64,000 nucleotides of DNA, from positions 2,914,001 to 2,978,000 of the forward strand of contig NC_017025.1 of assembly GCF_000455605.1 (NCBI RefSeq). Direction: 5' to 3'. Below the pieces are notes generated by a model. That model was not told the origin of the DNA and made no database searches. It worked only from the letters and a program-made list of their open reading frames with translations. Positions 7,687-17,789 of this stretch are shown here, one piece after another; the stretch's first letter is position 1; each line of letters begins with the position of its first letter. The stretch is from Flavobacterium indicum GPTSA100-9 = DSM 17447. Lineage in GTDB: Bacteria > Bacteroidota > Bacteroidia > Flavobacteriales > Flavobacteriaceae. The translations under genes were made by a program, and so were the position numbers.

Positions 7687-9324
7687 ATGGCATTACAAAC
7701 AATCAATCCAACTGAGACAGAAGCTTGGGTAAAACTTCGTGAACATTTTGAAAATATTCAATATCAGTCTACCAAAGAATTATTTCAAACGGATTCAAAT
7801 AGAGCCGAAAAATTCACCATTGAATGGCAAGACTTTTTTGTTGATTTTTCAAAAAACAATTGGACCGAAGAAACTATTGCGTTGCTAATTAATTTAGCCA
7901 ATGAAGTTGATTTAAAAGGGGCAATTACAAAATATTTTTCGGGAGAAAAAATAAACGTAACTGAAAATCGAGCGGTTTTACACACGGCTTTACGTGCAAA
8001 AAACACTACTGTTGTTGTAGATGGAGAAACTATTGCACCCTTGATTGAAAGCACTAAACAAAAAATTAAAAATTTTACTAACCAAATTATTTCAGGTGAA
8101 AGAAAAGGGTTCACTGGTAAAACTTTTACCGATGTGGTTAATATTGGAATTGGAGGTTCCGACTTAGGTCCGGCTATGGTTGTTGAAGCCTTACAATTTT
8201 ATTCAAATCATTTAAACATTCACTTCATCTCCAATATTGATGGCGATCATGTACAAGAAGTGTTAAAAAAAGTAAATCCAGAAACCACTTTATTTATTGT
8301 AGCTTCTAAAACATTTACTACTCAAGAAACCCTAACCAACGCCGAAACCGTTCGTAAATGGTTCTTACAATCGGCAAATGAAAAAGACATTGCCAAACAC
8401 TTTGCTGCTGTTTCCACTAATATTTCAAAAGTAACTGAATTTGGAATTGCAGAAGAAAACATCTTCCCTATGTGGGATTGGGTTGGCGGACGCTTTTCCC
8501 TTTGGAGCGCTGTTGGATTAAGTATCGCTTTAAGTGTAGGCTACGATCATTTTGAACAACTTTTACATGGAGCTAATGAAATGGACGAACATTTCAAAAA
8601 TACACCATTTGAAAAAAATATTCCAGTTGTATTAGCTTTATTAAGCATTTGGCACAACAACTTCTTTGGTGCTGAAACCGAAGCTTTAATTCCGTACACA
8701 CAATATTTACAAAAACTCGCGCCTTACTTACAACAAGGCATCATGGAAAGTAATGGCAAATCCGTTGGTAGAAATGGATTTCCAGTAAATTACCAAACCG
8801 GAACCATTGTTTGGGGTGAACCCGGAACCAACGCGCAACATGCTTTTTTCCAATTGATTCATCAAGGCACTAAATTAATCCCAACCGATTTTATTGGTTT
8901 CATTAAACCTCTTTATGGTGAACAAGACCATCATAATAAACTGATGGCCAATTTCTTTGCGCAAACAGAAGCGTTGTTAATGGGAAAAACCAAAGAGCAA
9001 GTTATCGCTGAATTTGCTGCACAAGGAAAATTGGAGCATGAGGTTAGCGATTTAATTCCGTTTAAAGTATTTGAAGGAAATAAACCTACGAATACGTTAT
9101 TAATTGACCAATTAACGCCCGCTTCATTAGGAAAACTGATTGCATTGTACGAACATAAAATATTTGTTCAAGGTGTCATTTGGAATATTTTCAGTTACGA
9201 CCAATGGGGTGTTGAATTAGGTAAACAATTAGCTAATTCTATTTTGGAAGAGATAAAATTAAACAAAGTAAATTTTCACGACAGTTCTACTATGAATCTT
9301 TTAAAAAAATTTCTAAAAAATTAA
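7687..9324 (+). CDS. pgi: Glucose-6-phosphate isomerase
   Basis: It interconverts glucose 6-phosphate and fructose 6-phosphate in glycolysis. The 545-residue protein has the sugar-phosphate loop [14 protein letters not shown] (about 150-165) and the signature [20 protein letters not shown] (about 375-395), both diagnostic, and a length close to the E. coli enzyme (549). It is the last gene of the DUF3108-kynA-M23-pgi operon and starts one base after the previous stop. No clear terminator hairpin follows in the 112 bases before the TonB receptor. Confidence 0.97.
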   Translation: MALQTINPTETEAWVKLREHFENIQYQSTKELFQTDSNRAEKFTIEWQDFFVDFSKNNWTEETIALLINLANEVDLKGAITKYFSGEKINVTENRAVLHTALRAKNTTVVVDGETIAPLIESTKQKIKNFTNQIISGERKGFTGKTFTDVVNIGIGGSDLGPAMVVEALQFYSNHLNIHFISNIDGDHVQEVLKKVNPETTLFIVASKTFTTQETLTNAETVRKWFLQSANEKDIAKHFAAVSTNISKVTEFGIAEENIFPMWDWVGGRFSLWSAVGLSIALSVGYDHFEQLLHGANEMDEHFKNTPFEKNIPVVLALLSIWHNNFFGAETEALIPYTQYLQKLAPYLQQGIMESNGKSVGRNGFPVNYQTGTIVWGEPGTNAQHAFFQLIHQGTKLIPTDFIGFIKPLYGEQDHHNKLMANFFAQTEALLMGKTKEQVIAEFAAQGKLEHEVSDLIPFKVFEGNKPTNTLLIDQLTPASLGKLIALYEHKIFVQGVIWNIFSYDQWGVELGKQLANSILEEIKLNKVNFHDSSTMNLLKKFLKN

Positions 9325-9404
9325 TATTCTAATAAAAATGATTTTAAGTAAAAAATAGACTGGTTTTGTTAATATTCTCTTAACATTTTTCTTTTTTTTT
9401 GAAT

Positions 9405-9412
9405 TAATTTTG
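9405..9412 (+). promoter_or_regulatory. -7 element of the TonB receptor promoter
   Basis: TAATTTTG fits TAnnTTTG and lies 24 bases before the ATG at 9437. The -33 region is only a T-rich tract. Confidence 0.5.
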
Positions 9413-9436
9413 CAGCAAATAAATTAACAACATAAC

Positions 9437-12160
9437 ATGAAAAAATTAAATTATTTGCTACTTGCGTCATTTTTGATGTTAAGTTCATTTATGTATGGAC
9501 AATCAACAATAACAGGAAAAGTTGTTGACGATGCCAATAATACTTTAGCTAACGCTACGGTAAAATTAAAAGGAAGTAACAATTCTGTTACAACTACAGA
9601 AGATGGAAGTTTTACAATTACTTCTAAAGAAAAAGAAGGTTCTGTTCTAATTTCTTTTATTGGTTTTGAAACAAAAGAGGTTTCATTCAAAGGTTCACAA
9701 AATGTAGGAACCGTTTTTTTAACTTCTACTTCAAATGCTATTGAAGAAGTAGTGGTAGTAGGAAAAGGAGTTGTCGACTTGGTAAAAGACCGAAAAACTC
9801 CTGTAGCTGTTTCAACTATTAAAGCGGCAGAAATTCAAGCAAAAATAGGATCAACAGATATTACACAAGCACTAGTAAATACTCCTTCTGTATATGTAGC
9901 GGGTCAAGCAGGTGGATTTGGTGATTCTAGAATTACCGTTCGTGGATTTCAACAAGACAACACAGCATTCTTATTAAATGGTCAACCAATTAATGGAATG
10001 GAAGACGGAAAAATGTATTGGTCTAACTGGTCAGGTATGGCTGATATTGCTAATGCTATTCAAATTCAAAGAGGTTTAGGTTCATCAAAATTAGCAATTT
10101 CTTCTGTTGGAGGAACTGTTAACTTTGTAACTAAAGCAACAGCAAAAAAAGAAGGTGGACAAGTGATGGCAACATTAGCAAATGATGACTATTTAAAAAC
10201 AACTGCCATTTATAATACCGGTAAAAACGCTAAAGGTTGGGGAGCAAGTTTCATGTTCTCACAATGGAGTGGTGATGGATATGTTGAAGGAACTAAAGGA
10301 GAAGGTCAAACGTATTTTATTTCAGTAGGTTTCGAACCAAATGAAAAACATAATTTCAACTTTTTAGTTACAGGCGCACCACAATACCATGACCAAAACT
10401 TTACTAAACCAATTTCAGATTATTTAGGTTTTGGAAGAAAGTATAATAATAATTATGGTTATTTAAATGGTGAATATCTTTCGGAAAGAAGAAATTTTTA
10501 CCACAAACCCGTTGCAAACTTTAACTGGGATTGGAAAATTAATGAAAAAATGAATCTTTCTACTGTTTTATATGCCTCTTGGGGAAGAGGTGGTGGAACA
10601 GGTAATTATGGACGTGGTAAAAAGAGCTTTACTGGATTTAATCCATATACCAATCAAAACCAGTCGACTTACATTAATTTTGACCAAATTTTTGCAAACA
10701 ACTCAAATGATAATAACGGTATTGGAAGTAATGAAACTTCTGATCCAAACCGAAATAACAATTATTTAATTAGAGCTTCAATGAATAACCACGCTTGGTA
10801 CGGAATGGTTTCTAACTTGAATACTAAATTAAATGAAAATTTAAGTTTAAATGTTGGTTTAGATTTAAGAACATACCACGGAGACCATTACAGACAAGTG
10901 TCTAATTTCTTAGGATTAAATGGGTGGTATGAAACAAGACCATTAAGGGATAATAACCATGTAATACCGAACCCTAACACTTTACCTATTGGCACAAATA
11001 CTGTAACTCAATATATGCCTTCAGAGCCTTGGAAAGCATTTTTCAATACTATTGACGACAACCAAAAAATTGATTATGATTATAGCGAAACAATTTCTTA
11101 TGGTGGTTTATTTGGACAATTAGAATATCAAAAAGAAAATGTTACTGCATTCTTCCAAGGAGCTATTTCAAATCAATCGCATCAAAGATTTGATTATTAT
11201 GACTACCAAGAAGCTTATCAAGATTCTGAAAAAGTTAATAATATAGGATTCAATGTTAAAGGAGGCGGAAGTTATAATTTTGCAGAGAAACATACCGTTT
11301 ATGGTAATGCAGGTTTTTACTCTCGTCAACCTTACCACGACAACATCTATTTAAACTTTACAAATGCAATAAACCCATTAACTTCAAATGAAGATATTTT
11401 AGGATTAGAAGCTGGTTATACATTTAAATCTAAAATTTTTACAACTAGTTTAAATTTATATAGAACTACTTGGGAAAATCGTGTAATTACAACTTCAGCT
11501 CCGGTAACAAGTAATACAACAATTGGTGGTGTAAATATTGCAGCTGGAGACATTGTTTATACCTCGAATTTAGGGGCTAAACAAGAACACATGGGTGTTG
11601 AATTAGATTTCATTTTCAAACCAATTGATCAATTAGAAATTAAAGGATTTGGTTCTTATGGTGACTGGAAATACAAAGGAAATGTTGTTACAAGACGATA
11701 TGCAGAAGATTTAACATTCTTAGATGAAAACTTAAAAGATGTTGATGGAAGTAAAGTAGGTGATGCCGCTCAAACTACTTGGGGATTAGGAGCAAAATAT
11801 GAAATCATTAAAAACTTTTCTATCGATATGGACTGGAGAAACTATGATAGATTATACGCAAATACAGTAACGAAAAACAACATTGAATTACCTAATTATG
11901 ATTTAGTGGATGCTGGAATTTCATATAAAATGTTAGTTGGAAAAGATAAGAAAAACTCCGTAAACTTTAGAGTTAATATGAACAATATATTTGATGAAGT
12001 TTATCTTTCTGAAATTTCTGCAACAACTAGTACTGGTAACGTAGATGGATTATTCCCTACTAATGGAACCGATAAAGAATACAAAGGAATAAACGTTAAA
12101 AACAACGCTTACTTTGGCTGGGGAAGAACTTGGAACGTATCTATCTCTTACAAATTCTAA
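9437..12160 (+). CDS. TonB-dependent outer-membrane receptor
   Basis: A 907-residue importer of the outer membrane. In order: signal peptide (1-21), a carboxypeptidase-regulatory-like domain (about 22-90, ITGKVVDD), a TonB-box-like stretch (EEVVVVGKG), the plug (about 115-235, with RITVRGFQQDN and the IQIQRGLGSSK motif), and a long barrel ending in KF, as expected for barrel insertion. No SusD partner follows, so it is not a standard SusC/SusD pair; siderophore or other metal-complex uptake is possible but the substrate is not readable. It has its own promoter and terminator. Confidence 0.9.
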   Translation: MKKLNYLLLASFLMLSSFMYGQSTITGKVVDDANNTLANATVKLKGSNNSVTTTEDGSFTITSKEKEGSVLISFIGFETKEVSFKGSQNVGTVFLTSTSNAIEEVVVVGKGVVDLVKDRKTPVAVSTIKAAEIQAKIGSTDITQALVNTPSVYVAGQAGGFGDSRITVRGFQQDNTAFLLNGQPINGMEDGKMYWSNWSGMADIANAIQIQRGLGSSKLAISSVGGTVNFVTKATAKKEGGQVMATLANDDYLKTTAIYNTGKNAKGWGASFMFSQWSGDGYVEGTKGEGQTYFISVGFEPNEKHNFNFLVTGAPQYHDQNFTKPISDYLGFGRKYNNNYGYLNGEYLSERRNFYHKPVANFNWDWKINEKMNLSTVLYASWGRGGGTGNYGRGKKSFTGFNPYTNQNQSTYINFDQIFANNSNDNNGIGSNETSDPNRNNNYLIRASMNNHAWYGMVSNLNTKLNENLSLNVGLDLRTYHGDHYRQVSNFLGLNGWYETRPLRDNNHVIPNPNTLPIGTNTVTQYMPSEPWKAFFNTIDDNQKIDYDYSETISYGGLFGQLEYQKENVTAFFQGAISNQSHQRFDYYDYQEAYQDSEKVNNIGFNVKGGGSYNFAEKHTVYGNAGFYSRQPYHDNIYLNFTNAINPLTSNEDILGLEAGYTFKSKIFTTSLNLYRTTWENRVITTSAPVTSNTTIGGVNIAAGDIVYTSNLGAKQEHMGVELDFIFKPIDQLEIKGFGSYGDWKYKGNVVTRRYAEDLTFLDENLKDVDGSKVGDAAQTTWGLGAKYEIIKNFSIDMDWRNYDRLYANTVTKNNIELPNYDLVDAGISYKMLVGKDKKNSVNFRVNMNNIFDEVYLSEISATTSTGNVDGLFPTNGTDKEYKGINVKNNAYFGWGRTWNVSISYKF

Positions 12161-12186
12161 TTTAATTACAAGTTATAACTATTTTA

Positions 12187-12217
12187 AAGTCCCTCTATAT
12201 GAGGGGCTTTTTTTATT
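12187..12217 (+). terminator. Terminator after the TonB receptor
   Basis: AAGTCCCTC (12187-12195) and GAGGGGCTT (12201-12209), with one G-T pair and loop TATAT, then a T run. Confidence 0.88.
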
Positions 12218-12254
12218 TATATAAGAATGTTACATTTACAAAAAATATATTCGT

Positions 12255-13700
12255 ATGGTTTTAAGCAGATTTTGGTTGGTCATTTTTATTTCTTCTATCC
12301 TATTTATCATGGTAGGTTTATTCACTTCACAATATTATTCCATTGATTATGTGTTAAATGGAAAAAAAGACGAACCCATTTTAATCGCTGAAAAATTCAT
12401 AAATGAATTCCCAAAACCATTACAAGATTCAATCTTAAAAGCGGATGAAAAAACCTTTAAAGTAAATATCGATACGTTAAATGCGGATACTACTTATGTT
12501 TTTAAAAACAAAACCGTAAAAATATACAGTGGAGTACAAAAATCAGACGGATTATTACCTACTTGTAAAGCGAGTTTATTCGACATCATTTTACCCTTAA
12601 TGGCGTATTTAGCTTTCTTTTGTGGTTTAATGGAATTGCTTATCATTTCAGGTGCTTCCGAGAAATTAGCCAAAAAATTAAGTCCGTTTTTTGCACAAAT
12701 ATTTCCATCCATTCCTAAAAACCATGAATCGGTTTCTTACATGACGTTAAATTTTGCTGCTAACTTTTTAGGATTAGATTCGGCTGCAACTCCTTTCGGC
12801 TTAAAAGCCATGGAAAGTTTACAAACCTTAAACCCAGATAAAGACCGTGCTAGTGATGCTCAAATCATGTTTATGTGTTTGCATGCCGCAGGTTTAACCT
12901 TAATTCCCACTTCTATCATTGGGTATAGAGCCGCCGCTAATGCTGCCAATCCAGCCGATGTAATGTTACCTTGCATCATCACTTCGTTTATTGGAACCAT
13001 AGCCGCTTTATTATTGGTTGGAATTCGTCAACGCATTAACTTCAAAAGTGCCACGTTGTTAGTCGGACTAATGTCGGTTATTGCTGCAATTGTCGGACTT
13101 TTGTTTTACATTAACGGATTGAACCTTATAGAGAAAAACTTCTTTACCTCTAACCTATCAGCTATTTTATTAATTGCTATTATTGGATTAACATTAACCT
13201 ATGCTTTCATCAAAGAGAAAAAATTTGTGGAACAAAAAACCACTATTTTCGATGCATTTGTTTCGGGGGCAAAAAACGGTTTAACAACCGGTGTTACTAT
13301 CTTTCCTTATGTGTTAGGCATGTTAGCGGCTATTTCATTCTTTAGAAACAGCGGTTTGTTTGAAATGATGAGTGAAGGCATTTCGGTTATTTTCCTAAAT
13401 TTTAATGTAAGTAAAGAAATCACCGATTCGTTACCAGTAGCTATGTTGCGTCCTTTTAGTTCGAGTGGTTCGAGAGGATTTATGATTGACGCCATGAATA
13501 ACTTTGGTCCCGATTCCTTAACAGGTCGTTTGAGTTCCATTTTCCAATGCAGTGCCGAAACCACGTTTTATGTGATTGCCGTCTATTTTGGAAGTATAAA
13601 CGTGAAAAACACCAGATATACCTTAGCCACCATGTTACTTGTGGACTTAATTTGTGTGATTACGGCAATTGCTGTGGCGAGTTGGTTTTTTGTGAGATAA
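12255..13700 (+). CDS. SpmA/SpmB-like fused membrane protein (nucleoside-recognition domains)
   Basis: A 481-residue multi-pass protein. After one helix (about 5-25) and a hydrophilic stretch, two membrane blocks follow, each like the Gate/nucleoside-recognition domain: LNFAANFLGLDSAATPFGLKAM in the first and VTIFPYVLGMLAAISFFRNSG with MLRPFSSSGSRG in the second. This is the arrangement of Bacillus SpmA plus SpmB in one chain. Despite the name spore maturation protein, this organism does not sporulate, so its role, perhaps transport of a nucleoside-like or cell-wall molecule, is open. The next gene starts on the base after its stop. Confidence 0.8.
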   Translation: MVLSRFWLVIFISSILFIMVGLFTSQYYSIDYVLNGKKDEPILIAEKFINEFPKPLQDSILKADEKTFKVNIDTLNADTTYVFKNKTVKIYSGVQKSDGLLPTCKASLFDIILPLMAYLAFFCGLMELLIISGASEKLAKKLSPFFAQIFPSIPKNHESVSYMTLNFAANFLGLDSAATPFGLKAMESLQTLNPDKDRASDAQIMFMCLHAAGLTLIPTSIIGYRAAANAANPADVMLPCIITSFIGTIAALLLVGIRQRINFKSATLLVGLMSVIAAIVGLLFYINGLNLIEKNFFTSNLSAILLIAIIGLTLTYAFIKEKKFVEQKTTIFDAFVSGAKNGLTTGVTIFPYVLGMLAAISFFRNSGLFEMMSEGISVIFLNFNVSKEITDSLPVAMLRPFSSSGSRGFMIDAMNNFGPDSLTGRLSSIFQCSAETTFYVIAVYFGSINVKNTRYTLATMLLVDLICVITAIAVASWFFVR

Positions 13701-14210
13701 ATGAAATCAAATTATAATTATAAATTTTACGGCGATTTTAATTCAGTTATTAAGGACAAATATTACTATGGCATCCTTTTAGTGTTTTTAGTATTGTTTG
13801 CTATTTCATTTTCTATAAACAAATATTTAGCAATCCCTACTTTTATAATTTTAATTGGAACAATTGTCTATGTAGTAAATAAATTTAATTCAGAAAACAA
13901 TTTAATACTTTTTACAGATAAGAATATAATTCGCATCAAAAATGAAACTGAAATTGAATTTAATTATAACGATGTAATTAAAGTTGAATATCATTTTCCC
14001 TTTAAACATCAATCTTACGTTAATCTAATACTTTCAAATCAGAAGTTAAAATTCACCTTAGAATCTAAAATTAAAAGTGATTATAAATACTCTAGTTTAA
14101 ACGAACTTTTATTAGACAAAAATAAAACAATAGAAATACTTGAATTTGTTCCATTCGAAAAACACAAATATTTTTTACATCATGGAGAAATTAGAAAAGT
14201 TCAAATTTAG
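13701..14210 (+). CDS. Hypothetical small membrane protein
   Basis: A 169-residue protein whose ATG directly follows the stop of the SpmA/B-like gene, so the two are probably co-transcribed. Residues about 22-65 form two membrane helices (GILLVFLVLFAIS and IPTFIILIGTIVYVV). The rest is hydrophilic and beta-rich, a layout like YcxB- or PH-type membrane proteins, but I do not recognise the family. Codon and base use match the neighbours. Confidence 0.6.
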   Translation: MKSNYNYKFYGDFNSVIKDKYYYGILLVFLVLFAISFSINKYLAIPTFIILIGTIVYVVNKFNSENNLILFTDKNIIRIKNETEIEFNYNDVIKVEYHFPFKHQSYVNLILSNQKLKFTLESKIKSDYKYSSLNELLLDKNKTIEILEFVPFEKHKYFLHHGEIRKVQI

Positions 14211-14293
14211 CAATTGACTATATCTAATAACCAAATTTCCTTTTTCTATCCCATCAATATTTGTTAACTTTACATTTCAAAACACACAAAACA

Positions 14294-15901
14294 ATGGATT
14301 TTATATACCAAGACCCGTATCCTATTTTAAAAGACGATACGTCATACAAAAAATTAACTTCTGATTACGTTAAAGTAGAACAATTAGGAGATAGAGAAAT
14401 CTTAACCGTAGATCCAAAAGGTTTAGAATTACTTGCCGAAGAAGCCATGAAAGACGTTTCTTTTATGTTACGTGCTTCGCATCTTGAAAAATTAAGAAAA
14501 ATTATTGACGATCCAGAAGCTACAGACAACGACCGATTTGTAGCGTATAACCTATTACAAAATGCAGTTGTGGCCGTTGAAGGCGAATTACCTTCTTGTC
14601 AAGATACTGGAACAGCTATTGTAATGGCTAAAAAAGGAGAGAATGTGTATACTGGTGTGGACGATGGTGAATGGTTGTCTAAAGGTATTTTCAATACCTA
14701 TCAAAATAGAAATTTACGTTATTCGCAAATTGTTCCTATTTCGATGTTTGAAGAGAAAAACTCGGGTTCAAACTTGCCTGCACAAATTGATATTTATGCT
14801 AAAAAAGGAAGTTCGTATGAGTTTTTATTTTTAGCTAAAGGGGGTGGTTCAGCAAATAAAACCTTCTTATACCAGAAAACAAAATCGTTATTAAACGAAA
14901 AATCATTAGATGCTTTTATCCGTGAACGCATCATGGATTTAGGAACTGCGGCTTGTCCGCCATACCACTTAGCAATCGTAATTGGTGGTACTTCGGCAGA
15001 AGCCAATTTAGCGGCTGTTAAAAAAGCTTCGGCAGGGTATTACGACAATTTACCTACTTCGGGTAACATGGCAGGTCAAGCTTTTCGTGACTTAGAGTGG
15101 GAAAAACGCGTACAAGAAATTTGTCAAGAAAGTTCCATTGGTGCCCAATTTGGAGGAAAATATCTAACACATGACGTTCGTGTTATTCGATTACCACGAC
15201 ATGCCGCTTCGTGTCCGGTTGGAATGGGTGTTTCGTGTTCGGCAGATCGAAACATCAAAGGAAAAATTACAAAAGACGGTATTTTCTTAGAGCAATTAGA
15301 AACTAATCCGAAACAGTTTTTACCTGAAACTGCTCCACATTTAGAACCAGCCATTGAAATTGACTTAAACCGTCCAATGAAAGAAGTATTGGCTGAATTA
15401 TCAAACTATCCTATCAAAACCCGTTTAAAATTAAATGGTACATTGATTGTAGCTCGTGATATTGCGCACGCTAAAATTAAAGAATTGTTAGACGCCGGAC
15501 AACCGATGCCTGAATATTTCAAAAATCACCCGGTGTATTATGCCGGACCAGCAAAAACGCCAGACGGAATGCCTTCTGGAAGTTTTGGACCAACTACAGC
15601 TGGACGTATGGACGTTTATGTAGACGAATTCCAAGCCGCAGGTGGAAGTATGATTATGTTAGCCAAAGGAAACCGTAGTGCTGATGTAATGAATGCTTGT
15701 AACAAATACGGCGGATTCTATTTAGGTTCTATTGGTGGACCTGCGGCTATTTTAGCAAAAGAAAACATCTTAAGTGTTGAAGTGGTAGATTTCCCTGAAT
15801 TAGGAATGGAAGCCGTTCGCAAAATTGAAGTAAAAGATTTCCCTGCTTTCATTATTACAGATGATAAAGGAAATGATTTCTTTTCGGCATTAAGTCATTA
15901 A
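14294..15901 (+). CDS. Fumarate hydratase, class I (iron-sulfur, FumA type)
   Basis: It hydrates fumarate to malate in the TCA cycle. The protein is a single chain of 535 residues joining the alpha and beta parts, as in E. coli FumA/FumB. C102 (PSCQDTG), C221 (TAACPPYH) and C315 (GVSCSAD) are spaced 119 and 94 residues apart, the same as the three [4Fe-4S] ligands I recall for the Leishmania enzyme (133, 252, 346). The frame opens earlier at a TTG (14261), but that region holds a -7-like TAACTTTA (14265-14272); the ATG at 14294 starts [11 protein letters not shown], normal for the family. Confidence 0.95.
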   Translation: MDFIYQDPYPILKDDTSYKKLTSDYVKVEQLGDREILTVDPKGLELLAEEAMKDVSFMLRASHLEKLRKIIDDPEATDNDRFVAYNLLQNAVVAVEGELPSCQDTGTAIVMAKKGENVYTGVDDGEWLSKGIFNTYQNRNLRYSQIVPISMFEEKNSGSNLPAQIDIYAKKGSSYEFLFLAKGGGSANKTFLYQKTKSLLNEKSLDAFIRERIMDLGTAACPPYHLAIVIGGTSAEANLAAVKKASAGYYDNLPTSGNMAGQAFRDLEWEKRVQEICQESSIGAQFGGKYLTHDVRVIRLPRHAASCPVGMGVSCSADRNIKGKITKDGIFLEQLETNPKQFLPETAPHLEPAIEIDLNRPMKEVLAELSNYPIKTRLKLNGTLIVARDIAHAKIKELLDAGQPMPEYFKNHPVYYAGPAKTPDGMPSGSFGPTTAGRMDVYVDEFQAAGGSMIMLAKGNRSADVMNACNKYGGFYLGSIGGPAAILAKENILSVEVVDFPELGMEAVRKIEVKDFPAFIITDDKGNDFFSALSH

Positions 15902-15924
15902 GAATTTATAAATAAAATATAAAA

Positions 15925-15957
15925 AACCTGTAAGTGGAACTACTTACGGGTTTTTTT
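15925..15957 (+). terminator. Terminator after fumarase
   Basis: AACCTGTAAGT (15925-15935) pairs with ACTTACGGGTT (15942-15952), with one G-T pair, followed by a T run. The opposite-strand gene ends at 15956 inside the tail, so it may serve both sides. Confidence 0.88.
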
Positions 15958-16393
15958 ATTTAAAATAAGATTCTAATAAATGGATTGATTTTTTAACTTT
16001 ATTATCAAATGTTAATTTTAAAATGAGAAAAAATATAAGTAGAAAGGGAAAAAATAGTAAAACTTTAAAATCTTCGAATTTACTATAAATAAAAATTACA
16101 AATACCAATTCCATTACTATTAAAAGTAAAAACAATCGCTTTAAAAAAGTACTAATTGTAAATTCTAAATCAATTGTTGAACCATGAATTTTAACTTTAA
16201 TTTCAGGTCGAAATTGTTCTCTTGGACCAAAATCAAATGTAGGTTTAATACAAAAATCTCCGTTTAAATTTATACTACCTTCAAAATTAAATTCAGAGTT
16301 ATCTCGATGAAAACTTTCGACCTTACTTTGAAAGATGGCAATGATTTCTTCTTTTGACCGTGTGGTTTTTATAGAGTATAATTTTTTGAACAT
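15956..16393 (-). CDS. Hypothetical membrane protein
   Basis: A 145-residue protein beginning MFKKLYSIKTTRSKEEI at 16393; the frame also has an ATG nine codons upstream (16420), but the shorter form has the more ordinary start. The N-terminal half is soluble and beta-rich, resembling small lipid- or polyketide-cyclase-like folds only in outline. Two hydrophobic helices follow (LFLLLIVMELVFVIFIY and VLLFFPFLLIFFLILKL), then a short charged tail. I do not recognise the family. It is convergent with the fumarase gene. Confidence 0.55.
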   Translation of the reverse strand: MFKKLYSIKTTRSKEEIIAIFQSKVESFHRDNSEFNFEGSINLNGDFCIKPTFDFGPREQFRPEIKVKIHGSTIDLEFTISTFLKRLFLLLIVMELVFVIFIYSKFEDFKVLLFFPFLLIFFLILKLTFDNKVKKSIHLLESYFK

Positions 16394-16485
16394 AGTATTA
16401 AGATTGAAACAAAAAGTCAAAAACTTCTTTGCAAAATAAGCAATTTATATTAGCCTATTTAAACTCGTTTCAGTTTCAAAATTAA

Positions 16486-16513
16486 GAGATTCTGAAACAA
16501 GTTCAGTATGACA
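16486..16513. repeat. Copy of a dispersed palindromic repeat (CTGAA/TTCAG family)
   Basis: A 28-base segment, GAGATTCTGAA-ACAAG-TTCAGTATGACA, lies in the gap before the methyltransferase gene. It matches 23 of 28 bases, without gaps, to 60811-60838 inside rfbD. Here the arms are imperfect (CTGAA/TTCAG core). Confidence 0.6.
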
Positions 16514-16549
16514 AACTATGTGTAAAATACTGAACACCAAATACAAATT

Positions 16550-17713
16550 TTATTCTACATATAAAACCAATCCTTTTAAGTAATGTCCTTCGGGATGGTA
16601 AATATTCGTTGGGTGATCAGGACCCTGTTCTAATTTGTGTAACACTCGAATGGTTCTACCGGTTTCAATAGCAGCAGCAGCAACCGTATTATAAAACAAC
16701 ACATCGTCTATCACTTGTGAGCACGAAAAAGTAAATAAAATTCCTTTGGGTGCTAAAGCTTTAAATCCGGCAATGTTTAATCGTTTATACGCTTGTGTAG
16801 CTGTGTGTTTGCTTTTAATACTTTTTGCAAAAGCCGGGGGGTCTAATACAATCACATCATAAATTTGATGGTTTTCTTTCATGAAGTTGAACACATCGTC
16901 TGCTACAGCTTTGTGATTGGCATTTGGAAAGTTAAGTTCCATATTTTTTGCCGCTAAATCCACTGCTTTTTGAGAAATATCCACTGATGTAACTAATTCA
17001 GCTCCAGCACTCATTGCGTAAATTGAAAATCCGCCTGTATAACAAAACGTATTCAATACTTTTTTACCTTTTGAGAATTCACCTAATAACTTTCGGTTTT
17101 CACGCTGGTCTAAGAAGAAACCTGTTTTTTGTCCTTCCACCCAATTTACTGAAAACAAAATATTGTTCTCTTTTGCAATGGTCTCTTGGTTATTCCCAAA
17201 TAAAAAATAATCGGTACCCATATTAGGCAAAGTTCCTGAACTCTTACAATAAATGGTATCACAATACTCAGGAAATGAATTTTGGATAGCTTTTGCAATT
17301 TCTTCAACCGCATAATAAATTCCAGAAGAATGGGCTTGTAACACCCAATTTTTATCATAATAATCGATGATTAATCCTGGTATTCCGTCACCTTCACCAT
17401 GAATCACACGAAAAGCATTGGTTATTTCTATATTCAATAACTTTACACGCAATTCCCAAGCCGATAGTAATTTTTCGGTCCAAAAGTTCTCAGAAAAAGT
17501 TTCCTCACCAAAAGTTAGTAATCGAACAACAATACTTCCTTTATCACTGAAATAACCTGTTCCTAAATGTTGGTTTTGCGCGTCAACTACATCTACCATT
17601 TCCCCATCGTTTAATTCTTGGGTTACACCATAAACCGCACCACTGAAAATCCAAGGATGACGACGTTGAATTGATTTTTCTTTACCTTTTTTTAAAATTA
17701 CTTTTGCTCTCAT
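16550..17713 (-). CDS. RlmI-type class I SAM-dependent rRNA methyltransferase
   Basis: A 387-residue cytosolic enzyme. The N-terminus (1-75) is a PUA RNA-binding domain (RRHPWIFSGAVYG). A middle EEHEE-like part follows, then a Rossmann methyltransferase domain (about 190-385) with VEGQKTGFFLDQREN, the SAM loop LNTFCYTGGFSIYA, and the catalytic-loop motif VLDPPAFAKS. These match RlmI, which makes 5-methylcytosine 1962 in E. coli 23S rRNA; the exact target here is inferred. A large palindromic repeat separates it from scoB upstream. Confidence 0.88.
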   Translation of the reverse strand: MRAKVILKKGKEKSIQRRHPWIFSGAVYGVTQELNDGEMVDVVDAQNQHLGTGYFSDKGSIVVRLLTFGEETFSENFWTEKLLSAWELRVKLLNIEITNAFRVIHGEGDGIPGLIIDYYDKNWVLQAHSSGIYYAVEEIAKAIQNSFPEYCDTIYCKSSGTLPNMGTDYFLFGNNQETIAKENNILFSVNWVEGQKTGFFLDQRENRKLLGEFSKGKKVLNTFCYTGGFSIYAMSAGAELVTSVDISQKAVDLAAKNMELNFPNANHKAVADDVFNFMKENHQIYDVIVLDPPAFAKSIKSKHTATQAYKRLNIAGFKALAPKGILFTFSCSQVIDDVLFYNTVAAAAIETGRTIRVLHKLEQGPDHPTNIYHPEGHYLKGLVLYVE

Positions 17714-17725
17714 TTTATTTCGAAA

Positions 17726-17758
17726 AGACCTGACAGGTTTTAGAATCCTGTCAGGTCT
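17726..17758. repeat. Perfect 12-bp palindromic repeat between scoB and the methyltransferase
   Basis: AGACCTGACAGG (17726-17737) and CCTGTCAGGTCT (17747-17758) are exact inverted repeats around TTTTAGAAT. From memory this GACCTGACAGG element is scattered through many Bacteroidetes genomes as a REP-like repeat. It lies in the 76-base gap and could also end or protect the scoAB transcript. Confidence 0.8.
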
Positions 17759-17789
17759 ATATATTAAAAATTATTAATTTGCTTGTTGG

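Noticed and set aside
9325..9436. A cobalamin or other riboswitch before the TonB receptor
   Set aside because: Only 112 AT-rich bases with a promoter near the start; too short and without structure.
10572..10769. 65-codon plus-strand frame inside the TonB receptor
   Set aside because: Another frame of the barrel coding region, no ribosome site.
12255..13700. Reading the SpmA/B-like gene as evidence of sporulation
   Set aside because: The name comes from Bacillus homologues; everything else in the window points to a non-sporulating Bacteroidetes.
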